A DNA stretch of 64,000 nucleotides, taken from contig NZ_CP094459.1 in NCBI RefSeq assembly GCF_022809715.1, forward strand, positions 2,728,001 to 2,792,000. The letters are read 5' to 3'. A program made the translations under genes and the position numbers. The notes below the pieces were generated by a model. That model was not told the DNA's origin. It did not search any database and saw only the letters and a program-made list of their open reading frames with translations. This document shows, one piece after another, positions 10,484-20,680 of this stretch; position 1 is the stretch's first letter; the number at the start of each line of letters is the position of its first letter. The DNA comes from Burkholderia pyrrocinia. GTDB lineage: Bacteria > Pseudomonadota > Gammaproteobacteria > Burkholderiales > Burkholderiaceae.

Positions 10484-11179
10484 GAACGCCCCCTCTTGGT
10501 CTTGATGACAGTCTTAATTTTTGGCGGCTCACGTAGCAACAATCCGCGCTCTGGCACGGCCACACCCGTCAAACTTAGAGAACCGTTATCTCTCGAGCCG
10601 CTCAACCATATGCGCGGCAAACCCGCGCGAAATTACCTCGAATACTAGCAAACTATGGAAGAGTAGTCGCGATCTAGCATCTTGATACGCCGCTGTACAG
10701 TGCGGGGCAGGATCCGGAATCTTCGTCCCAGTTAACCGGTTTGACCCCGTATGCCCGCACCCCATAATCTCCCCCTCTGCAGCCGCTACCACCTTCGATT
10801 CTTCGCCCCCATACCGTCGAACAAGGAAGACGCCTCGGCGAAAAGGCGACAGCGTTGGTGACCAGAACGAGGTCCCGGATATGCATCTCCAATTTTCTCG
10901 AACACGCATCGTGAGGGCACCGCAGGATGCGGTTTAGGGGGCGAGACCAATACGTCAATCGCTGGCTGATCGACCTCGATAGAGTCGAGTGTCTCCCTCC
11001 CCGACTTGAGGAAGTCGTGAGGTGGATGTCCGCCGCCGTAGGCGAGCAAATCGTCACTACCCTCACACGAATCCTCCGCAATGAACGCTACATGGTTTCG
11101 CGCAGCCGGCCATTCACGACCAGCGACGTTCACCATCAGCAGGGGTCATTCCGGTCCCCAACCACCAGCGTACGCGCTG
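10484..11179. other. About 700 bp between the defence operon and the PAAR gene, no convincing gene
   Basis: This stretch should hold the promoter of the defence operon, but I see no clear -35/-10 pair. The only ORF with gene-like codons is on the minus strand at 10786-11136 (116 codons, ATG). Its product has no signal peptide, no membrane segment and no family I recognise. It sits just downstream of the PAAR gene in the same direction, where a type VI immunity gene could be, so it may be an immunity gene or a decayed remnant. I would not annotate it as a gene without homologues. Confidence 0.35.
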
Positions 11180-11443
11180 CTACGCGCGTCCCGATGTCGG
11201 AACCGACGAAATCAGCGCGGCGCCACACGATGTCTTGTGACCGTCAAAAGCAACCGCGCGACCATCAATGCGCACGTTTTCGTCACCCTCCACGATTTCG
11301 CAGTGATCGTGACCAGATATGGGGCAAGTGCAACGGTCCCCGACACATGCGACGGCTCGTCCCATCACCGTTGAATTCTCGCGGCCAGTTTGAACACGCC
11401 CGCCATGCGAAGTCGAGTCACCGACACGTATTACACCCCGCAT
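11180..11443 (-). CDS. PAAR-domain spike-tip protein
   Basis: An 87-aa protein that is essentially one PAAR domain: an N-terminal GDSTSHGG turn, then GRAVACVGD, CTCPISGHDHC and GRAVAFDGHKTSCGA, with the His/Cys residues that bind the central metal ion. PAAR proteins cap the VgrG trimer of the type VI secretion spike and sharpen it. It has no effector extension. It lies 18 bases downstream of the DUF2875 gene, as last gene of the VgrG cassette, so it probably tips the VgrG encoded at 15238-18024. The N-terminal start MRGVIRVGD is typical of the family. Confidence 0.9.
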   Translation of the reverse strand: MRGVIRVGDSTSHGGRVQTGRENSTVMGRAVACVGDRCTCPISGHDHCEIVEGDENVRIDGRAVAFDGHKTSCGAALISSVPTSGRA

Positions 11444-11461
11444 ACACGCCTCCCAAACTGG

Positions 11462-13144
11462 TTAATGCGGCATCCGATATCGGAACGGATTAGGGCCGCG
11501 ATGCTCAGAATTCTTGGCCTTGCTTGCCTCGTCCGGGGGACTAACCATCACTATGCTCGCTCGACCATCGTCCATCAGATTGATCGTCGCACTACTTCCG
11601 CCTTCCTCATAATTCGCGATAGTCGCGAGCGACAATTGGACGAGCGCCGAGCTAACGCCAGTATTGCCGATGCGCCGACCGACATCGTAGCCCTCCTTGA
11701 CGTTACCGAGATCGATACCTTCCGTGTTCCCGTGCAACGCTTGCGTGAGTGGGATCGTCCACTCGCGATCTCGAGTTGTGTCATAAAACACTCGAGTGGG
11801 CTTTGCGCCATCCGGTAGCGTCGCCACTGCCTGCTTCCAGCCCTCCTGCAACTGCCTCACTTGCTCAGCTCGCTTCAACAGCTTCCCGTTGTCATCGGTC
11901 AATTTGATGTCGACAGGACGATGAAGGTAGCCCAACAGAGGCGCCTCATCGAACTCCTCGACTTGCCAGTTGGCCCAGCGAACCGGGAGGTACGGACTTG
12001 ACTGGAATTCTCCTGGCCCCTTGTTGGTCACCTCTTTCCACAACTCGGGCAATTTCGATATCCACCAGTCGGAGCGCATTGTCGGAGGGCCATAAAAGTG
12101 CCCGCCGGCTTCAGCCTCTACCTTGTCGGAAAAAGCACTATCCTCCTTCCAGTAGAAGTTCCACAGCTTGACGACGTCGTATTGAGTCTTTGTGTTGTCG
12201 ATATCACCTGGCATGTCGACCTGATATGGGCGAACGAGTTTATTAACCCGATCTGTTCTAGCGACAAGCAATGCGCCCATACTATCGACGACAGGTGGAA
12301 TAAACGCGCCCTGCGGCTCTTTAGGTGCCCCGGGCGTATTTAACCCCCAACGATTAACCATACTATCTTGACTCATCACCAGCGCAGCCGGAACATCAGG
12401 ATGCTCGTCGAAAAATTTGAAAAGCTTGTCGATAGCAGGTGCTGCGCTGCTGGCATTGGCGTCATCCAACCAAAGAAATTGAGCAACGCCAAGCCCGGCC
12501 TTCTGGCGCATATCGGAAATTTCATATGCCGCTCGATAGTGGCTATCAGTCCCTTTGGGCGGCCCATAGATAATCACCGGAATTGGCCAGTGATCAACAG
12601 CTTCGCCAGCGGCATATTTAAATGAAGCGCCAGCAGCCACTTCTGCGAAGGTCCTACGCTCATCCGGATTTTCTCCGTAATCCTTCGGATCGGAGGAAAG
12701 AACCGTCTCGTAATTATTCGATTTTGCGACAATTTGCTTCCAGATCGTGTCTTGCTGTCGCCCCGTTACTGCCAACCCAACCGCACGAATCTCCAATGCG
12801 TATTTGGCCCCCGTTCCTGCCAAAATCTTAGCGTTCTCGGAGTTCGTCTGCGGCGTGGCCACTTCAGCGGCCGTCGCAACAGGCTGCACCGTTGCTGCCC
12901 GACCTTCGCCATGCGACGCTCGCCAGATCCACTGCCCAGCATATGCAGCGGCAACCAAGCCCACAATTACCAAAAAACCGTTGCGTATCGTACTGCCCAT
13001 ATGCGGATCCTCGATGCCAGTGTTTTCCCAGTAGTGATATGACCGCACCAGCGTGACAGCCGTCCAAGTCAACGCCAGCGCGAAAAGTATCAACACGTAC
13101 CCGCGCAACCGGGGGCGCGACAAAGGTGACAAGCTTACATTCAT
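11462..13144 (-). CDS. tla3: DUF2875 / Tla3-like type VI lipase adaptor, membrane-anchored
   Basis: A 560-aa protein with two hydrophobic segments at about 17-33 and 53-70, then a large soluble part. Its place directly after a Tle3 lipase gene, and its length and composition, fit the DUF2875 family, whose member in Pseudomonas aeruginosa (Tla3) brings Tle3 to its VgrG. The ATG overlaps the stop of the Tle3 reading frame (ATGA), so production of the adaptor should depend on translation of the lipase gene, which is broken here. The family assignment comes from context and recalled sequence features, not from a search. An immunity role is less likely because of the length. Confidence 0.65.
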   Translation of the reverse strand: MNVSLSPLSRPRLRGYVLILFALALTWTAVTLVRSYHYWENTGIEDPHMGSTIRNGFLVIVGLVAAAYAGQWIWRASHGEGRAATVQPVATAAEVATPQTNSENAKILAGTGAKYALEIRAVGLAVTGRQQDTIWKQIVAKSNNYETVLSSDPKDYGENPDERRTFAEVAAGASFKYAAGEAVDHWPIPVIIYGPPKGTDSHYRAAYEISDMRQKAGLGVAQFLWLDDANASSAAPAIDKLFKFFDEHPDVPAALVMSQDSMVNRWGLNTPGAPKEPQGAFIPPVVDSMGALLVARTDRVNKLVRPYQVDMPGDIDNTKTQYDVVKLWNFYWKEDSAFSDKVEAEAGGHFYGPPTMRSDWWISKLPELWKEVTNKGPGEFQSSPYLPVRWANWQVEEFDEAPLLGYLHRPVDIKLTDDNGKLLKRAEQVRQLQEGWKQAVATLPDGAKPTRVFYDTTRDREWTIPLTQALHGNTEGIDLGNVKEGYDVGRRIGNTGVSSALVQLSLATIANYEEGGSSATINLMDDGRASIVMVSPPDEASKAKNSEHRGPNPFRYRMPH

Positions 13145-15224
13145 TGGCGTTTCTCGCGTTGAGCAAATGTCTCCCCGTCCACCATCTTTGGTGGCGTTTT
13201 GGGAACAATGTCGGACGGAAACTCTCCCCGAGAATAATACTTGGAACTTTTTTCAATTATCCCCTGAGACGAACCAAGCAAATTTCCATAACACTTGTTA
13301 TTCTGAACTTCTTTAAGTTTTGTTGAATCCAGTTTCCAGTCAGCTATCGCCACCAACAGCTTCCTCATATCCGGATCATCGAGACTACGTGCTTGACCAA
13401 TCGCAACATCCATCGCCGCAACACGTCGCATGTTATTCGAATCTCGATAAATCGCGGAATGGTATGAATTATCGTCCCATTTACCACTATCCGTTTCCAG
13501 TCGCGCTCGCGTCTCGTTGGGCGACTCCTCACGCTCCCAATGTATTCCGTACCCGTCAGCCGCGCGAACGCCATTGGTTTGATCCTCGGGATCCACAATC
13601 TTGCTGTTATACCATTTCATGATCGCCGGACTGCCTTGTTTACGTACATCTTCGGGCAAGTCCGCCAAGGGAATAAACTTCACTTTAGCTTTTGGATTAC
13701 CGAGAAGAGTGTCTCGTGCCACGTAGTCCGGCTTATCCTTACCCGCCTTGCGCTCCGTGCCACGGATTGCTTCATCACCATAGAGATTTGGCTGATACGG
13801 GGGAAACAACTCGTCTGCGTTAATCAAGCGCTTCTCAAACTTTCGATCGTCCCCAAGGTATTGACCATCATAGTATTCGGGCTTTTTTCCGACGAAACGG
13901 GGTCGACCGTATAAATCGGTAGAAACCTTCGACCAGAGTCGCTGATAGAACCGATGCGTCTTCAGCACGTCCATCGCCTTTAGCGTGGTCGTGGATTTCA
14001 TCGGCATCCCCAACAACTTGCGTGTTCCTGCCATATTTCGTCGACAGTATCTGGCACACCATGCGTGCCTATACCCTTGACTGTCATGAGATCGACCGTG
14101 GCGTCCTCGGTGCAAAAGTACAAGTAAACTTTGCCTCGATTGTCCCGTTCCGTGAACGGATAGACCTTGCCATCCTTGTCTTTTCGGCTTGCCTGCGCGG
14201 GACTCCATCCGCGTCCGGTCCGCCCCTGATGATCTGGGTTGTCGTCCTTACAGATGAGTTGCGATAGCGGCGGCTCCGAGTGTGGATGTGCAGTGATTGC
14301 CTGGACAATGTTGATGAGAGTATTGAGCTTGCCGCGAAGCGTATAAGGAGTTGCACTCGGCTGAGCAGTCTGCGCGATAGCGGGCTCAGTCAGGCTGTAT
14401 GGACTGTCAGCCAAAATCACGCAATCAGCACATCGCGAACCGTCCTCTTTACTCTCAGCAAGCATTGCCTGCGCAAGCAGCGTAATAACGGTTCCCTGAC
14501 TATGGGCCATTACCGTTACCGTTTCGTTCGGATCAACTCTCCGTATCTCGCGGATCAGCATTGCGAGACGTACAGCGGCCAGAACGTAGTAGTGCCGCTT
14601 CGGGCTTGTCGAACTGTACTGGTAGTCGCTCATGAACAGACCGGCGCCCCAGTTTGCAGCGTTGTCCATCCAGCCAGCATCGTACATCGCCGGAATATTC
14701 GTGGTGGCATTGTTGAACATCCCGCCGCCCTTCGCGAACTTCTTGCCCAGGCGGTTGCCGTTGCCGTCCTGGTACTGACCACGAAACGTCGACGGGTTTT
14801 TTTCTCCGCCTTTGATCTCGCCGTCCGACGCTCGATATCCCCAATAAAACGGGATAAACATACTATGAGTCTTGCCCTGACCTTCAGTTACCTCGGCTCG
14901 CTGATAAAGATAGGTGTCCGGATCATACTTGATGTCCTTCCACTGATCAAAGTTGGGATTGTCACTCTTATACTTCACGGCCTTGTTAAAGAGCGCACCA
15001 TACACACCCGGCTTCAGATCGCTGCGACTGAGGCGTTCGTTCAACCCTTCGCATAACCCCTGCTCGATGTGATCATAGTTGGCACCCGGATCATTAACGC
15101 CATGCAGGAAAATTACAACGCCTGGCCGATCGGCCGGAATCTGGACGTTTCGCGGGCCGGGACGATTGGACATCGTCACAGCCATGCCCTGCGAAACAAC
15201 AGTCGGTTGCGAGGTATTGGTCAT
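13141..15224 (-). pseudogene. tle3: Tle3-type phospholipase effector, frameshifted
   Basis: Two overlapping frames together make one Tle3 (DUF3274-type) alpha/beta hydrolase of about 690 aa. The first (15224 to 13998, 408 aa) holds the N-terminal FLHGVNDPG oxyanion loop (39-47) and the nucleophile motif AHSQG (240-244, Ser242). It derails near 14,020 into a short tail ending CWGCR and stop. The second frame continues at once with RKLLGMPMK and runs about 290 codons to 13141. Loss of one base (or four) near 14,015-14,025 explains this; no slippery heptamer is visible, so programmed frameshifting is unlikely. If real, the strain makes a truncated lipase with its serine but no C-terminal half. 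A sequencing error cannot be excluded. Confidence 0.8.
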
Positions 15225-15237
15225 CGTCGTAGCTAGC

Positions 15238-18024
15238 TCAAGCGAGCGGATTTTTCAGGATATCGATCTTGACGATCCGCATCGCGTCGTCCGACACGAG
15301 ATCGGTCAAGCCATCGGGACCACTCTTGCCTTCAACGACGCGCCCATCGTCCAGCGTCATCCGATATGCGCGGTTCGCAGCAACCGGCGTATCGCCATCC
15401 TGTCCTGGAAAATGCAATCGGAAGCGCTGATCGGTCGGTTGGTTTGCAAATGCGGCCTTTGAGGCTTGCTGCGTCGATGGTCCACCCCATTGATGCGAAG
15501 CTGATAGCAGCTTGATATCGCCGCTCGTGCCAAGCGTCACACCATCGCCAATCTTGATGTAGCTGCCATCCTCAGCGACTAACCGAATTGTTGGCGCGGT
15601 AACCAACACTTCGTTTTCGTTGGTCGCGATCTTAACCCCCTTCTGCGCATTCGCCGTTAGCGAATCAGCCTGAGCCTGCAGCAGCATCGGGCCTTCACCA
15701 GCTACGGCTTGCATCCCTGTGCCACGCGCAAATAACTGCATCCCCTGACCTGCAGTCGCGTTAAAACGCTGGCCGCTCATCAACTGGAGATGCTGCTGCG
15801 CGACCTGATCGATGTTCTCACCCGCGTAGGTAACATGCGTCTTTGGAGTGACATTGACCGACCCTGCCTGCGCACCTAATGCCATCAGGGCCTGCGAAGT
15901 TGTTGCCGGCCCAGATCCGGATTCCGACGTACCGCTACGTGGCGCCCAATTCTTGAACGCTTGCGAGACAGCGACCTGACCTGCCGTATCAGCAGCCTGT
16001 CCGCCGTGCTGCCCGGCGTAATCACCGAGCGACTTAAATAGCTCGGTACATTCACCGAGCAATTGAAGTAATTCGTCGCGGTCGAGTTGCCCGCCGCTCG
16101 CCTGCGACCGCGCATAGGTCGTCAGCAGAATGCCTTGTGCCGCCCGTAAGGCGGCCGCTGCATCAGTGCGCAGCTCCGCGCCTTCGCCACGATCCTGCCC
16201 CGCGCCGTTGTCACGTGGCTGGGTTAGGTAGCCAAGGTTCAATTGGCTATGCGCATGCTCACTCGCCAACTGGCTGGAAATTTGCCCCGGCGTGTCGTCC
16301 AGCCTGAGTTGGTTATACCGCTTACCCTTAATTTCCTTTGTCTTGATCCCGGACACATAGCGGTTGCCCGGCAATGAGCCGGTATGGGTGAATGTAGCCG
16401 GCTGATTCACGCCGTTCCCCAGCACCGAAATGATCACCAACCGGTCAGGATCGCCTCCGATGCTGCCCAGCAAAACCTCCATCCCAGCACGAGGCAGGAA
16501 CGAAGCCCCGAACTGCGTTCCCGCCAGGCTCGATGCGACACGGATCGGAGCACTATCACCAACGTTGTCGTTGGTGCCGGCGCCTTGCGCGTGGGTATGA
16601 TCCGCCGGATCGAGCCCTTGGATCCGCACGTAAACTCGGCCGAGTTCGTCGCAGACGACTTCCTCACCATCACGCGTCACGATCACACCTGTCAGCAGGT
16701 GCACCGGCGGTAAATCGATTTTCGGATCGTAGGCCGGTGTGAGCGGTACACCACGGCGCACGCAGGTGAATGTATTTTCGTAACGCGTGTCCGCCTCTTC
16801 CGCCGACGCAGACGGCCGCGGACGTGATTGGAACGCAAGATTGTGGCTTGCAGCGAACAACGCCTGCACGCGCTCGGTCAATCCCTTCGGAAGATTGTTC
16901 CAGACCTCGTGATCGATCGACGTCACAACGAACTGTCTTTTGTCGGTCGACTGCATGTCCCACTCGGGATCGCCCGCCAAGGTGATCCATGTGCCAACGG
17001 CAAGATCGCGTACGCCGCTTGCTCCGTCGTACTGCTCGGCCTCGAACTGATGCGCAAGCATCCGCGCGCGCGTGAGCCGTTCATGATCGTCCCACGAGTC
17101 ACCTGCATGCGGGACGTCGATCGCGACGTCGGTCAAGAGCTTCGCAAGATCATTGCCGGCCTCGCCCTGATCAACGCTGCCCGCAGCAGTCGATTCGTCG
17201 ATTCGAGCCTTCTTGTAGTCCCACGATGGGCGACTGGTCATGCCCGGCACCAGCCGCGCATGCAGCGCAAACAACGTGACTGTATCGCGCTCCTCCGTGC
17301 CGGCGTCACGAGGGTGCAGGCGCACCGTGCCAGCCGGCGCTTCAGGTAACGCCCCGGGATCATCGCAACACACCAGCGTATGTATCGGTGTGTCGTCGTG
17401 GGCTGTGCGCTCGCCCTGAGCCGCTCCGGCTTTGGCGAAAATCGTGATCCCTTCGCGACGCAACAGGCGACGTACGAATTTCGCGTCTGATTCGTTTACT
17501 TGTCGAGTCAATTCGCGAGCCGGATAGCGATCGCGCCTCAGGCCGGACAGGTCGAACTCGAAAGCACGAGCCAGAGCAGGACTGCGCTGCCGCCATTCGT
17601 TGAACAGCGTACCAAGGATGTCCACAACACTCAGCTTGCGAAACACTCGAGAATTGGTGCGCTTGTCCATCAGAGACAGAGCGTCGCAGACTGTGAGCTG
17701 GTACACGCAGAGTTCGCCGTCGCTCTGACCAATCTGTACGTCCTGGACGATCGCGTTGATCAAATGAAGCTGACCACGGTCGGTGACAAGCCGCACCGAG
17801 ATAGGCACACCAATGAACAGCTTCGGTGAAAGATCATGGCGAGCTGACACGCAGGTAAGGTGCCCGTGGATGCCGGCCATTAACCCCTCGCGAACGTTTG
17901 CGTGCTGAAGCGCAAGCAAATGCCCCAAGGTGCTTTGCAACCGACCAAAGTTCAGCGCTACAGGACGCCTATTCCAGTCAACCGCCCCCGCGGCAAAGCT
18001 ACTTATTGTTTCGGATAGTGACAC
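15238..18024 (-). CDS. vgrG: VgrG spike protein with DUF2345 domain
   Basis: A 928-aa type VI secretion spike protein. The first ~400 residues form the gp27-like part (ending near DKRQFVVTSIDHEVWNNLP), followed by the gp5-like OB fold with DELGRVYVRIQGLDP and the typical RAGMEVLLGSIGGDPDR stretch. DUF2345 follows at about 690-850, and the last ~70 residues form an extension that may dock the effector or adaptor. Start is GTG 18024 with a GAGAGG site upstream. It is the first gene of the cassette VgrG, Tle3, Tla3, PAAR, with 13 bases to the Tle3 start. No structural type VI genes (tss) lie in the window, so this is an orphan VgrG island. Confidence 0.93.
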   Translation of the reverse strand: MSLSETISSFAAGAVDWNRRPVALNFGRLQSTLGHLLALQHANVREGLMAGIHGHLTCVSARHDLSPKLFIGVPISVRLVTDRGQLHLINAIVQDVQIGQSDGELCVYQLTVCDALSLMDKRTNSRVFRKLSVVDILGTLFNEWRQRSPALARAFEFDLSGLRRDRYPARELTRQVNESDAKFVRRLLRREGITIFAKAGAAQGERTAHDDTPIHTLVCCDDPGALPEAPAGTVRLHPRDAGTEERDTVTLFALHARLVPGMTSRPSWDYKKARIDESTAAGSVDQGEAGNDLAKLLTDVAIDVPHAGDSWDDHERLTRARMLAHQFEAEQYDGASGVRDLAVGTWITLAGDPEWDMQSTDKRQFVVTSIDHEVWNNLPKGLTERVQALFAASHNLAFQSRPRPSASAEEADTRYENTFTCVRRGVPLTPAYDPKIDLPPVHLLTGVIVTRDGEEVVCDELGRVYVRIQGLDPADHTHAQGAGTNDNVGDSAPIRVASSLAGTQFGASFLPRAGMEVLLGSIGGDPDRLVIISVLGNGVNQPATFTHTGSLPGNRYVSGIKTKEIKGKRYNQLRLDDTPGQISSQLASEHAHSQLNLGYLTQPRDNGAGQDRGEGAELRTDAAAALRAAQGILLTTYARSQASGGQLDRDELLQLLGECTELFKSLGDYAGQHGGQAADTAGQVAVSQAFKNWAPRSGTSESGSGPATTSQALMALGAQAGSVNVTPKTHVTYAGENIDQVAQQHLQLMSGQRFNATAGQGMQLFARGTGMQAVAGEGPMLLQAQADSLTANAQKGVKIATNENEVLVTAPTIRLVAEDGSYIKIGDGVTLGTSGDIKLLSASHQWGGPSTQQASKAAFANQPTDQRFRLHFPGQDGDTPVAANRAYRMTLDDGRVVEGKSGPDGLTDLVSDDAMRIVKIDILKNPLA

Positions 18025-18321
18025 AGCCGCCCTCTCGATTTTTTTCGATTTCGTATTGGTTTAGGCGATCAACCCACATACCGGGACGAGCGAATCACCA
18101 TTTCGTACATTACAGAATACCAAATCTACAGACGAGAGCAGGAGATTGGTGCGGCGCCTACATGTACATGGGCCTCATTTAACCAAAATTGACAGGCTGG
18201 CACGCAAATGCACCAAACCTTTCACATCGGAAAGATTGTCAATTGCTGGGCTAATCGTGCCAGTTGAAAGCTATGCGAAGGAGAGCACCACAAGCGCGTC
18301 TTCGCCTGCCATGCCGCGCCT

Positions 18322-18786
18322 CTATAAGTCTTCGCTATCCGGGCTGATCGGAAATCCGAGGAAGCCCTGAACCCCTTGCCTCGGCTTAGTCGCTTCTCTC
18401 ATGCTATTCCCTTGAGATCGGGGGCGTTTCGAGTCGATGCTGGTCATACCGCTCTTCGTGTTCAGACCTGGCACCGGTTGACACCGTTCCGCTTCCCGTC
18501 CGCTGTGCCGAGTTCGTCCTTTTCCATCCGCACGGCGCATCGCATATCTCAGAGAATTGAGGCTCACACCGATGCCGTCTTGTGCTGCTTGTTCAACCAG
18601 TTCCGGCAGCGTGTAACCCTTTTCGCGCGCTGCGCTGAGTTGCTTCCGAATCGACTTGACGCCATCCCCGACCTTGACCGACTGCTCGTCTTTGGGCTTC
18701 TCTGGCAGTGCGTCAAGTCTGCGGCCGAACGCTTCCCACTGCGCTCGCGTGAAACGTCTGGATACCGACATGACTCGCTCCGACAT
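18322..18786 (-). CDS. Small basic protein of unknown function
   Basis: A 154-aa ORF. The first 90 residues (RRFTRAQWEAFGRRLDALP, then a helix-rich stretch with ELVEQAAQDGIGVSLNSLRYAMRRA) suggest a small helical DNA-binding-like domain; proteins of this look are often seen on plasmids and integrative elements. The last 60 residues are basic and low in hydrophobics, likely disordered. An alternative start is Met6 at 18771. It stands alone upstream of the VgrG cassette in the same orientation, about 300 bases from it. I do not recognise the family and claim no function. Confidence 0.5.
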   Translation of the reverse strand: MSERVMSVSRRFTRAQWEAFGRRLDALPEKPKDEQSVKVGDGVKSIRKQLSAAREKGYTLPELVEQAAQDGIGVSLNSLRYAMRRADGKGRTRHSGREAERCQPVPGLNTKSGMTSIDSKRPRSQGNSMREATKPRQGVQGFLGFPISPDSEDL

Positions 18787-19727
18787 ATACCGTTGATAGC
18801 ATCTTGCGCAGGCATCAACTTAACGTCAACACTGGTTGAATGCGGTTTTCAGATGAAAGGAACGCATCAGCAATCAGAGGAATGTCTCGGTATGCAAAAT
18901 ATTTTTTATCTCGTCGTCCATGTCCTATTCGACACGCACGGAAGCACACCTGCCCTCTCATTCGTGCACACGCACGTGAATCTCGGCGACCATCATACGC
19001 TTGGCACGTCACGCCCAAGGACACCGAGAACGCATTCGATCGTACCAGCGCGCGGACACAACATGCACCACTAGCTCCCTCCTATTGCGACGCCTTCGCG
19101 ATACACCTGCCGCTGCCTTGCGTAGATGGTCGCAGCCAAGCGACCTTAGATCGGCTGCGACTCCCAGTCTGACGACACGGTGCGATTCGTCGAGCGCACG
19201 GTTCCGACCATGCGATCTAACACGCCACCATTCACCCATCTACAGCTATCGCACTCGGGATCGCTCGCCTATGCATACCGGGCCAACTTTCTTGCGCTGA
19301 CAGCCTCACACAGCGACACATTGCGATTGCAGAGGACGCGAGTTTTCATTGCACACGATCTGCACATCGCGCGCGTAAAAATCACGTTAGCGCCAAGAAA
19401 AATATGAAAATCGAAGTAGTGCAGGATAGGCTTGCGCCGGTTTTGGGCGCCATGCACATGGAACGTTACGCTCACCGTTGAGCGGTCGAAGCAGTGACGC
19501 TCAATTGTCGATATGGGCAGCATGTGCGCCGCCGACTCACCATGACGGCAACTGAGAGCGTCTGAGTCCCACGTACATGTTGATTGCACCGGTGTAGCGG
19601 TGGCTGCGGCACGAAGTCGCGCCGAATCGGCAGCGAACGGTGTGTGCGGTTCGACCGCCGACAAGTTGCTGTCAGGGAGGTGCCTCCATATTCGCCCGCC
19701 TCGGCCAGCTACATCATCACGTTGCGA
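18787..19727. other. About 940 bp without a convincing gene
   Basis: The stretch is noticeably richer in A and T than the core genes to the right. Short ORFs exist on both strands (for example 18840-19172 plus and 19269-19664 minus), but they have atypical composition, no motif and no good ribosome binding site. It may be decayed mobile DNA between the VgrG cassette and the XRE gene. Confidence 0.5.
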
Positions 19728-20102
19728 TCAATTGCCCTCGGTGCCGTCCGACTCCCCCGACACGGGTCCGTTAATCGCGTCGACCAGCGCCAGCACACCC
19801 CTCTTCTCCCGACTCTTCAATTCTCTGAAGCCTGCGAGAAGTCGCTCCTCCTCATCGGCAAGCCGGAGCGTCGCAGGATTTGACGTTTGACCAGTCAGCA
19901 GATACTGAACATCAACCCCGGCCTCTGCAATTCCAACCAGGTAGTTGGCGTCCGGGTACCGCAAACCCTTCTCATAGTTGGACTGCGCCTGTTTTCGAAC
20001 GCCACCAGAGCTGCCCAATTCGTCCTGCGTCATACGCAGGCGCCGCCGCTCCTGCTTCAGACGCAGCGCAAAGTTACCCAAACGTGGATTCTCGGTTGAC
20101 AT
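19728..20102 (-). CDS. XRE-family transcriptional repressor
   Basis: A 124-aa protein with a classic XRE helix-turn-helix at about residues 13-66 (FALRLKQERRRLRMTQDELG, then SNYEKGLRYPDANYLVGIAEAG) and a following VQYLLTGQ segment typical of phage-type and mobile-element repressors. The C-terminal 55 residues are helical and acidic. It is transcribed away from the two small paralogues beginning at 20220; the 117-base gap between them is the natural place for a shared operator. It probably represses itself and that pair. No peptidase or toxin domain is fused. Confidence 0.85.
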   Translation of the reverse strand: MSTENPRLGNFALRLKQERRRLRMTQDELGSSGGVRKQAQSNYEKGLRYPDANYLVGIAEAGVDVQYLLTGQTSNPATLRLADEEERLLAGFRELKSREKRGVLALVDAINGPVSGESDGTEGN

Positions 20103-20219
20103 ATACGTTTTTGTTGACTAGCGTGATAAGTACACGATCGAGCTTCGACGTTATCGCGTGCAGGAAAATTCGACTGCATACGTCCCGAAAAACAGCAGTC
20201 CTTTGCTGGAGTAGATGCT

Positions 20220-20615
20220 ATGTCATTCACCTACGAAATCTGCGGCACCTTGTCCGTTCTCGACAATTTTCGGCACAGTCACGCCCAACAGTTCGCCGAG
20301 AGTATCGCGAACCCGGCCGATGTCTATTTCGCGACCGATGCCGTCACGCACTCCTTCATGACCCGTATTCGCGGTGCGCTCACCGACGACGAAGCGGAGT
20401 CAGTCGAAGACACACTGGAAGAATTCTCCCAAAAATGGGCGCGGACCGGCGCCATCTTCAAACGCGTGCGGTATGGAGAGCCGTCGTTCGTTCCCGTCGG
20501 CCTCGCCGAACACGTCGAGCTGCTTGAGGAACTCGCCTACGAGCACCTGCAACTGGAGGCCTTCCTGCGGCGCCAAGCGCAGATTCTGGACAGGTTCCGG
20601 CAGCCAGCGCCCTGA
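20220..20615 (+). CDS. Small acidic protein, paralogue of the next gene
   Basis: A 131-aa acidic protein without signal peptide or membrane segment. Residues 5-95 align with the downstream 150-aa protein through a shared pattern: Y-x-x-x-G-x-L-x-V near the N-terminus, VYF..D.VTH...RI.GAL.DD in the middle, then a helix (VEDTLEEFSQKWARTGAIF) and a short VPVG strand. The C-terminus is a charged helix. I do not recognise the family. It begins the rightward unit opposite the XRE repressor, so it is probably regulated by it. Confidence 0.6.
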   Translation: MSFTYEICGTLSVLDNFRHSHAQQFAESIANPADVYFATDAVTHSFMTRIRGALTDDEAESVEDTLEEFSQKWARTGAIFKRVRYGEPSFVPVGLAEHVELLEELAYEHLQLEAFLRRQAQILDRFRQPAP

Positions 20616-20680
20616 CACGCGCGACTTGATACGCCATTACCGACCGCAGACCTAGGATAACCGAATCAGCTGAGGATACG

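Noticed and set aside
10674-11081. A 135-codon minus-strand ORF overlapping the weak 116-codon ORF
   Set aside because: Cys/Arg/Ser-rich translation with no gene character; at most one frame in this stretch could be coding, and the 116-codon one looks better.
13998-14040. Programmed ribosomal frameshifting in the Tle3 gene
   Set aside because: No slippery heptamer or downstream pseudoknot is visible at the join, and Tle3 genes are normally uninterrupted, so a mutation or sequencing error is the simpler reading.
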